From Chryseobacterium sediminis (GTDB taxonomy: Bacteria; Bacteroidota; Bacteroidia; Flavobacteriales; Weeksellaceae): a stretch of DNA of 64,000 nucleotides. Shown here one piece after another: positions 47,087 through 57,400 of the stretch. Where the stretch lies: NCBI RefSeq assembly GCF_008386505.1, contig NZ_VUNZ01000006.1:1-64000 (forward strand). Direction: 5' to 3'. Below the pieces are notes generated by a model. The model was not told where the DNA came from and searched no databases. It worked only from the letters and a program-made list of their open reading frames with translations. The position numbers and the translations under genes are program-made. Each line of letters begins with the position of its first letter. The stretch's first letter is position 1.

Positions 47087-48472
47087 ATGTATAACTCTTT
47101 TTATGCTAAGGCATTCGCGGTAATTTGTTTATCGTGTTCTGTGTCTGTTTATTCTCAACTAGTGGGATCTGATGCCCTATTATGGGAAAAAGCTAATCCA
47201 ACCCTTCGTGAAGTAACGAAGTGCAAAGATGAAAACTTACTCAATTTTCATTGTGGTATCAAGGATAAGCTTTTCAAAAAATATATTAAATACAGTAAAA
47301 ATAAGAGTCATACTCTTACGGTTGTCCACCGATCGAAGGAAGATGAGTTGATATGGGAAAATACTGAAAAAAAGATTTCCCTGGGAAATAACAACTTTAA
47401 AACTGGTAGAGAAAAGACTGTTGAAATTAGAAAAAGGCCAAGTCTTTTTTCGTTTGTAGCGGTTGCAGATCCAAATCGTGATAAATCTGATAGTTTGAAA
47501 ATTAAATTTGAAGATCAGAATCTTTACGAGATGATATTTTTTCCAAGAAAAGCAAAATCTTCAGATCTTGGTAAGATACATTCCTATCTCTCTATTAAAT
47601 ATGGAATTTCATTGGAAAAAGGGAAATATTACAGCAGTGATGGAAAGGTGATCTGGGATCCTGAAAAGCATAAAGAATTTAGGTATAAACCAACAGGATT
47701 AGGAAGGGACAATGGTAATGAATTGTATCAAAAACAATCTTCCAACCAGGCTGATCTATTTTTAACAATTGGGAAAAATTCTATTGAAAGAACCAATGTA
47801 GAGAATCAGGCTGTTTTTGAGAATAATCAGTTTGTGATTTGGTCTGATGATAATAATGAATTGGTTTTAAAAAATGATAGAAACTTTGATGTTTTGCAAA
47901 AAAACTGGGAAATCAACTTCATAGGTAATAAAGTTTCTAAAACGGATTACAGTGTAAGAATATTGAAAGAAACGGTGAATCCAAGATCTTTACCTGTTGC
48001 CTATTGGATGTTCTTGAAGAAACCTGACGGGAATATTCAAAAAATTCAGGGATCTGAAACGGCAAACTATATCATTTTTAATAAAGTTGATTTCCTTAAT
48101 GACTTTGATAATGGCGATACGGCCCATTTCACCTTTGCAGTAAGTCCATTGAAAGAGGCTAAGAGTGAAGGTGGGAATCAAAAATCAGATTCCGGATTTT
48201 CAATTAGTAGCAGTGAGTTATCACTGAATATGACTAAAATTAATCTTTATCCGAATCCTGTCAAAAAAGGTCAGACTTTTACAGTGACTTTCCCTCCTAT
48301 GGAAGGACTTGGGATTTCCATTTATGATGGAGCTGGAAGATTGGTCAAATTTGATAATATCGACCGAAAATCAAATCATTACACGGGTCAGCTTGAAGTT
48401 CAAAGTGCCTATATCATTAATCTTATCCAAGATAAAAAAATTATAAAAACGTTCAAATTAATCGTTGATTAA
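47087..48472 (+). CDS. Secreted T9SS protein preceding the Rhs gene
   Basis: The 461-residue protein has a signal peptide (about 1-24, ICLSCSVSVYSQ). Residues about 160-290 form a module seen in Bacteroidota surface proteins (IHSYLSIKYGISLEKGKYYSSDGKVIWDP ... TGLGRDNGNELYQKQSS). The last about 75 residues form a T9SS type A sorting domain (LYPNPVKKGQTFTV ... GAGRLVKF). Only eight bases separate it from the giant Rhs gene, so the two form one operon. It may help expose or deliver the Rhs protein, by context only; no enzymatic motif is visible. Confidence 0.82.
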   Translation: MYNSFYAKAFAVICLSCSVSVYSQLVGSDALLWEKANPTLREVTKCKDENLLNFHCGIKDKLFKKYIKYSKNKSHTLTVVHRSKEDELIWENTEKKISLGNNNFKTGREKTVEIRKRPSLFSFVAVADPNRDKSDSLKIKFEDQNLYEMIFFPRKAKSSDLGKIHSYLSIKYGISLEKGKYYSSDGKVIWDPEKHKEFRYKPTGLGRDNGNELYQKQSSNQADLFLTIGKNSIERTNVENQAVFENNQFVIWSDDNNELVLKNDRNFDVLQKNWEINFIGNKVSKTDYSVRILKETVNPRSLPVAYWMFLKKPDGNIQKIQGSETANYIIFNKVDFLNDFDNGDTAHFTFAVSPLKEAKSEGGNQKSDSGFSISSSELSLNMTKINLYPNPVKKGQTFTVTFPPMEGLGISIYDGAGRLVKFDNIDRKSNHYTGQLEVQSAYIINLIQDKKIIKTFKLIVD

Positions 48473-48480
48473 ACTAAACC

Positions 48481-51400
48481 ATGAAAATAAATACGGATCA
48501 ATTTCCTGTTACCAAGAAGTCTTGTCTGTTGATAGTTTTCTTTGCGTTCATGTTTGTTTTTGCAAGCTTTACCAAAGAAGACAGGCAGAAGGTGCTGGGA
48601 TTTAAAAAAGAACTTATAAGTAAATGGACTGATAAAAAAGTTGATTTACTTGATGAAAATGCAAAAGACACCTCTTTTAATCAATTAACACCATCCGAAG
48701 GATCGTCAAACAAAAATGTTTTAGGTGAAGATCATTCTATATTTTTAAATTCGGGAAATAAGAATTTAGAACATTCTGAATCTGAGAATAATAGTGGAGG
48801 TAATAATAGCAGTTTTTATCCATCAAAGGAAAGAGAAGGAACTATTGGTGCTTTCACAGATCAGGAAGAGGATGAAGTTTCTGATAATTTTTTTACAATT
48901 GATATTCCTTCTGTGGAAGAAAATGCAGTGGCTTATTTGGAATACGATTTATTTGGATTGGCCTCTCATGAATCTGTATCCAGATCTATCAATCATAATA
49001 TTGCGATAGGAGGAGGAATTATTGTTCCAAGCACAAAATGGAGTCATCAGAAAGAGGCTATTAATTCGGAACTTATTAAAACAGGTTCCAATTCTATACT
49101 CTTTACCGCACCCACGGCTGGAGTAAAATACAAAGTGAAAAACCTACGTTTGGTTTTTGAGAAAGATAGAAAATCAAATATAAGCCCTATAGTAAGTTCT
49201 ATACTTTCAGAAGACCAGTTGTATGTAAAAGGAAATATTGGATCTTTATCAGATGTCATAGTAAATAATGAAACTGTTGCTGTAAAGAAAGGTGAGTTTG
49301 AAAAAGTAATCAAACTTTCGGAAAAAAATAAGATAGATGGTTCATTCTCAATTACTGCAGGAGGTATGACCAGTATCTATAAAATTCCGGCTTCTACAAA
49401 GTCTTTCAAAGTAATTGATCATTATTATGCAAAATCAAAAGGGATTGAAGTTTCAAAAGATAAGGAATTTAGCATAAGCTATGAAGATGCAAATATTTCT
49501 ATTGAGAAAGGAACATCAGAATCGGCTTATATAGAAGTACTGAAATTAAGGGAAAAAGATATACCGGCAGTATCTCAGGGACTTAAAAATGTAACCTTGA
49601 ATAATGCGGCTTACAGATTTTCCGTAGTGTCAGGGAAGCTGGCGAAAAAAGCAAAAATTACCATTCCATATGATGTCAAAAGATTGGGATTGTTTTCTCC
49701 TAAAGACATTAAAATTTTCCATTTTGATTATGCCAAGAAACAATGGGTAGCAGACAAATCAGTTGTTGATGAGAAAAATAAAACGGTAATGGTAGAAGGA
49801 GATGGAGACCATGATTATATCAACGGAATTATTTCCGCTCCGGAATCTCCTCAAACAACAGCTTTTTCACCAACAAGTATCAGTGGATTGAAAGCCGCAG
49901 ATCCTATGGCAGGAATGCAGCTGATGAATGCTCCTACAGCAAACCAAAAAGGTGATGCAAGTATGAATTATCCTATTAAAATCCCTGCAGGATTGGGAGG
50001 ATTACAACCTTCTTTAGCAATAGGATACAACAGTGGAGCAGGTAATGGATGGATGGGTGAAGGATGGGATCTTCAGGGATTATCTGCGATCACAATAGAT
50101 ACCAGATGGGGAACACCTAAGTTTGGTGCCCAGGAAACGGAACTGTATACTTTAGATGGTGAAATGCTTGTTTATCCTAATGGTTACTTGCCACACAGAC
50201 ATAATAATACAAGTGAGACGTCTACAGATATTACAACAGCAAGGCAGGCACGTAATTCGACGGGAAAAAAGCAATTTTATCTCAGAAAAAACCATGATTT
50301 TACTCTTATAGAAAGAGAAGGGAATACTCCTTCTGATTATTCATGGATAGTAACTTCTACAGATGGTACTAAGAGTTATTATGGCGGAAGTGATAATTCT
50401 GTTATAAAAAATGACGAAGGCCAGATTGTTCATTGGGGATTAAGAATGGTAGAAGACAGTAATGGTAATAAAATGATGTTTACCTATCAGAAAAGCATAT
50501 TGGATCTTGGATCAACTAATGCCCTAACCGGAGGAGTTTATTTTCTTATTCAAAAAATAACTTACGGAAAAAATCAGGATTACAGTGTTAATTTTATTGC
50601 TGAAACCGGGATTAGCAGAAAAGATATCAGTATCAATGCTAAACAGGGATTGAAAAGAGTGGAACCGTATCTTTTAAAATCTATTGATATAAAACATAAG
50701 ACAGAAAAAATACGAACCTATGGAGCAGAATACGAAGATGGACAATTTAATAAAACAAGGTTAAAAAGATTATACAGTCAGGTATACAACATTAAGATTG
50801 TGAATCCGCTTCCTATTGTTGATGACTATTCTTTTGAATACTATAACCAGGTAGAAAATAATCAGATATTTGGACCTGATACTCAGGTGCAGGTACAGAA
50901 TTCTGAAAATGTCTATAATGGACTGATCGAAAATATTCTGAAACCATCCAAAATCAATGGAAATATTTCCTCTGAAAATGGATTAAACTTCAGACCGGCT
51001 GCCGGCTTGAATTTCTTTTATTCTTCCAATGATGCATATGGACACCTGATGTTTGGATTCCCTTTTGGATATTCTACTGCTGAAGCAAAAAATGCACAGC
51101 AGCTTATTGATTTTAACGGAGACGGTATTCAGGATATGATCTACAGAACTTCTTCTGAACTGAAATTCAGTCAGGGAAAATTGGATCAGGACGGTCATTT
51201 ATCTTTTTTACCAGCCAAACCCTTATTAAATTATAATAATAACTTTACCTATACCGAAACCAAGACCAACAATTCAGGATGGGATATGGGAGCTACAGTA
51301 TACAGTAGATCCCAGATTAAATCTACATCCAGAGGAACCACATCTACCTATCTGATTGATGCCAATTCTGACGGTTTGGTTGATATTGTCAATAATGGAC

Positions 51401-54400
51401 AGGTGTGGTTTAATAAATATAATAAGACTTCACAACAGCCTGAAATGACCATACATTCTGAATTTACAGAAAATATGGTAGTGAAGGACAAGCCAATTGC
51501 ACCTCCGGTCTTACCACCGGACGATCCTATTGTTACTCCAGATATTCCAGCAGTACCTATTACTGATGTTGTAAAAGTATGGATAGCTTCACAGGATGGT
51601 TATATCACGATTAAAGATAATATATCTGTACCTTCTTATACTGGAGATCAGGGTGATTTACCCATAAAAATGTATTATTCGGTGGAAGCTCCTTACGCGT
51701 CTTCGGGTGCTTCTGTTAACACAAGAGTTTATCTTACTGAGCTTACCCCTGGTGGCCTGGCAAAAAATATTTCGATCTCGAAGTATAATGATTATTATAC
51801 AGAGATGAATGCCATTTCACCGGGAAATAATACAGTATCCAATCAGGTAGGAGCTGCTAATACTTCCAACAGGATTTTTGTAAAAAGTGGGGAAAAGGTA
51901 TATATAAGATTGCATAAAAGTATGACGAAAAATTTAGAGGTAAACTCTAATCCGGAAGTTATTTATGTTGATCCCACAACAGGATCCCCTTTGTCAAGCA
52001 AGTTTATATTTCAGGACCAGTTTAGGTTGAATAATGGAAATTATGGAAGTAACTTCCTTACCAATAATTTATTAACATCAGCATATCTGGATGGTACGGG
52101 GACAGCAAATATTACAGTGGAAAGTGTTAATTTTCCTAATAGTACAGATAGCTTTACCTTTAAAGTAATTGCTGAAAATGCAAATACCGGTGCAGTTACG
52201 GTACTTCATTCTTCCGAATACATTCAGTCATATGATCCTTTTAATACTGAAGCTTATACAGGTACTTTGAATGTGAATTCAAGTGAGCCTGTTTATTTGA
52301 AATTTATTGTAGAATCTGATTCTCATACATCATTCTTCAACAGCAACTGGAAAGATAAAATCAAAGTACATTATAATGCTGTTTCAAATAATAATGCATC
52401 AGTTAACTTAGATTTGTATCCGGTTGCTCAGTATCCTTCATATGCAGTAACACAACTAAGAGCAAGGATAGACATTAGAAATACTCAGGATAATCCTAAT
52501 ATCGTTAGTGGAAAAAGAGCTTTTGGTGTTCAGATAGACAAAAGTGTTACAAACTTTTCTACTCTTTCAACCGGAACGTTTTATTACGTAATCAAAATCG
52601 GATCAACGGTGATGGGGAAAAGAAAAGTAACCGTAGCTGCTAATGGAGCTAACTCCGTGATTAAAGAAGAGGATATGATTGGTGGATTTGATGTTCCGGG
52701 AATGAGTCCTATCAGCTTTTATAAGGGAGATTTAACAATACCAGAATTTGGTCAACCTCATCTTGTTAATATTCAGGTGTATTGTAAAACTGATGGTGAT
52801 TACGCTTTATTCAATAAATATTCTCAATACTTCCAGGGGAAACCATTCAAAATTTATGGAAGTGGTGAGCTGATTACCTCTGTACCGCCAACTTCGGTAA
52901 ATACAGCAATGTATAACCCAAAAACTGCTGTCTATAATAACTGGGGACAATTTTTATACAATCCGGGAATTATAGAAGGTTATACCTATGGAAAACCAAT
53001 TGAAGCAGAAACTATGACTCCGGGTAATGTAGCTCAAAATACTTATCCACAATGTATTCAGCAGCCTCCTTTATCTGCAGAGGAGTTGGCTAAGTGTATT
53101 GATAACTTACCTAATGCGAATCCTAACACAGGAAATAATACAGTTTCCCAATTTGTTTCTCCTATGAAACCCTATAGTTCGCTGGTAAATACAGGAGGGA
53201 ACTATACTGTTAAAAGCATTTGGGTGGGAGCCGGAGAGAATCAGTTCGCTTCTGCAGGTTCTTTCAAGGATGATGAAACTGTCAATTATTTCAATAATCC
53301 TATACCTAATACACCATCGGTAACACCTACTACTCTGGTGACAAAAGTACTTTCATTGGATACCACAATGAAGGCTATCAGTAGAAAACAGAGCAGCTAC
53401 ACCCGTAATACAACGAATACATTAAATGTATCAGTAGGAGGTGTAGGAATATCTGAAGCTGAATCAGAAACTGTACCTTGGGGAAAGGGAAGTATTGAAA
53501 CTCAGACTTTCTCTGATATAAATGGAGACGGGTATCCTGATATGGTATATCCTGAGTCTATTCAAATGACAAACTCAGTCGGAAGTTTAGATGATATAAA
53601 CCTGGTACCATCGGGAGGTTTTCCTACGGATTCCAATACCTATCAGAAGATGAATTCTCTGGGATTCTCTTATAACCTTTTTTCTGCTAGCGGAAGAATT
53701 AGTGTAAATGGTTTGTTGGGTACTACTTCAAAAGGAGATTCTTCTATGCCATGGTCTGGGTCTGGATCTGCTAGTGCAGGAGTTACTAAGTATTTTAACT
53801 CATTTGATTCAGGAAATAACTTTTGGATGGATATTAATGGTGATGGACTTCCTGACAGAGTGGTAAACGGAGGAGCAATAAACATGGGAGTAATGCTCAA
53901 CTTAGGAAAAAAACTATCGGGGATGAAACCTGTTGAGAATATGATTACTTACAGATCTCACCCGATAGGAAGTGAAAATGTTTCTATAGGCGGAGGTTTA
54001 GGATCTTCAGCAAATATGGGTGCCTTGAGCAGCTTTGGATTTGGTATCAGTGCAAGCTTAGGCGGTTCAGCTTCAAAGGGGACTGCAGATGTTGTATATG
54101 AAGATATCAACGGAGATGGTTTAATTGATATTCTTGAGGTGAAAAATTGCGATCTATTGCCAGGTTGCACTAAATGGACCAATGTTCGCTATAATTTAGG
54201 ACATAAATTTGATACAGCTGTTCCATTGCTTAAAACAGTAGGAAATGTAGATTTTACTGAAGAAAGTGGCTCATATAATGGCTATTTCTCTTTCGGAGGA
54301 AGCTTTATGGTGAACATAGGACCTATCCCGATTATTCCTCCTGTTCCGATTCTGAATCTTTTCATAAAAGTAGGGGCAGGAGCTACGGCCAACTTGGGGA

Positions 54401-57400
54401 TCAATGTTTCTGATACTCAAAAGGCTTTCAGAGATATGAACGGAGATGGATTTGTAGATCTTGTAGTAGATAACAGTAATGGATTTACAGTTAACTATTC
54501 TTTGATTGGAAAAACCAATAAACTGAAATCTGTTACTCAAAACATAACCAAAGGGAAGTACACTATAGACTATCAGTTTACACAGCCGAACTATGAGGAT
54601 CCACATGCAAAACTGGTGGTTAAAGAGGTTAAAATATTAAATCCGGATGTCTTTAGTACAGACTATACGCTTTCCAGTACAGAAAAAGATATTGTAACCC
54701 AATATAAATTTGAAAATTCCAGATATGACAGAAGAGAAAGAGATAATTTTGGTTTTGGAAAAGTAACACGTGAAGAAATAAATATTGATGGAAATCCTTA
54801 CCGTAAAACTGAGGATACGTATTACAATACAAGTTATTTCTTAAACGGATTAATTAAACAAAGTAAAATCCTTTCGGGAAATGATGAGTTAATTTCCAAA
54901 GTGATCTATAACTATCGTTTATATAAATTTAAAGATAATACAACCAAAATAGACCCTAATTACTTAGCGGAAAGTTTTGATACCGGAGGAACAGAAGGTA
55001 GAAGAATGGCTACCGTTCTGTTGAATACAAAGATCAATACGAGATTTGAAAATGGTGGTGAAATAGAGACTACGGAAAAAATGGAGTATGATTACAATAC
55101 CGGATTGGTTTCAAATTATACCTATACCAGCCCTACTAATTCCTATAAATCTGTGATCACTTATTGGACCGGGCTGAATAAAAATATGATCGCAGTACCA
55201 AAAGAGATCAATGTATATGACGGCACAGGATCTACTCTTTTAAGGAAGAGAAAAACCCAGGATGTAAACGCTAATACAGGGGATATCGGAAAATATATCG
55301 TATTTGATGGTTCTCAGGATATCATAACAGATTATACTTATGAACCTTCCGGTAATGTTAAAACGGTAACTTATCCGCCTGATGAATCACAAAACAGATA
55401 TTCCATCTCCTACGAATATGATGATGAAACAGGTAAGTATGTAATAAGGACAACTGATGCCTTTGGATATATTTCCTTTGGACAGTATAATCTTTATTTG
55501 GATGTTTTAACAAAAAGTACGGATATAACAGGAAATGTAATACAATATGGATATGATGACTATGGAAGGCCTATATCCATCATTGAACCTTATAGCCCTG
55601 CAAATGTTTCTACAATAACTCACTCTTATTATTATGACCATTATGGTATGCCGAGTTCGGATCAGAATATTAAAATATTCCGTGCCAGAACCTCTCATTA
55701 TGATGCAGACCATCCGAATAACCTGATTAATACAGATTCTTACTCAGATTTTATGGGAAGAGTAATACAGGTGAAGAAAGATATTGATGTAAGTGGTGTG
55801 GAAAAAAGATCTGTTTCAGGAAGAGGAGTATTTGATGTATTCGGAAGAACAATAGAACAGTATCATCCGGTACAGGAAGATCAGATGACAGATAATCTTA
55901 ACCTGTCAGTTGCTCAGAACGTAGTAAGAACCAGTTATGATCATTCAGACAGGATTAACAGTATGAAGGATGAAGATGGGGTGATGAAGAATCTTACCTA
56001 TCAGATTGAAGGAAACCTGCTTAAAACTACAGAAGAGTTTGATGTTATGAAGACGGAAACCTTTGCTAACGCAGAAGGACAGGTTGTTGAGAAGATAAAT
56101 TACCTGAATAGTGATCCGCTGTCTACAAAATTTGAATACAATACAATAGGTGAACTGCTTATGGTAACTGATCCGCAAGGTATTAAGACGACCTATAAGT
56201 ATAACCTTGCCGGAAGAAGAACAGAAATGTTGCACCCTGATAAAGGGCAGACTACTTATGAATATGATACCGCTGGACATCTGATCAGATTTGTAACTCC
56301 AAATCTTGTTAATGATCCTAATATACAGAGTCATTTTATCCATTATAAATATGATAAGAACAGACTGACAGATATTATACTTCCTGACCTTCCAAGCGGA
56401 GTTACTAATCCTAATAACGTTCATTACGATTATATGCCTGCCAATTCAGGAAATAATTCCGGAAGGATTACAACAAAAACAGATGGAACAGGGTATACTA
56501 CTTACAATTATGGTAAGCTGGGTGAAGTAATATCGGAAACCCGTAGGATATTCGGATACAGTATTCCAACGATGGAGTTTAAAACGGATTATATCTATGA
56601 CAGCTGGAACCGTCTTAAAAAACTGACGTATCCGGATGGAGAGCAGCTTACTTACAGTTATGACCTGGGAGGGAATCTTAAAACGGTAACCAACGGAAGT
56701 TATAATTATATTCAGAATATCAAATATAACCTTTATGAGCAGAGAACAGCAGCGAACTATGGAAATGGAACAAGAACAGATTATTCATATATTGCTACCA
56801 ACAGAAGGTTAGATCACTTTGGGTTATGGAGCAATTCCAATGCATTTTTATCCAACAGCTATGAATATGATAAGAGAGGAAATATTATCCGCCTTGCCAA
56901 TGATGTAGGCGTAACTCCGAATCAAATGGGAGGTACCTATGCTTTCAAATATGGGTATGATACCTTAAACAGATTGATTGGTACGGAAAGTGATATGGGA
57001 CTTAATGATAAAGGAGGAACTCCTACAACTCCTAATACTTCTCCATATGCGCAAAGTAACTCACATTTTGAGCTTAGGAAGGTTATGTATAACGAAAGTG
57101 GAGGGATTGTATTGAAGGAGCAGGTGCATCAGATCGATCAGCAGCCGGAACCACTGAATACCTACTCTAATAACTATAAGTATATTCCGGAAACCCATAA
57201 AGTAAAGTCAATTATTGACGGTAATATTAGCGGGACACAACAGCTTTTTGCCTATGATGAAAATGGGAATACTATTGAGCATGTTGATGAATTTGGTTCT
57301 AAGCATATGTTCTGGGATGAACAGGATCGTTTAAAAGCTTTTTACAGTGATGATTCTGGTGTATACCAATATTATGCATACGACGACAAAGGAGAAAGAA

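Noticed and set aside
53670..54606. Several minus-strand open frames inside the giant Rhs gene
   Set aside because: They lie opposite repetitive codons of a strongly supported gene and show no domain or start-site signal.
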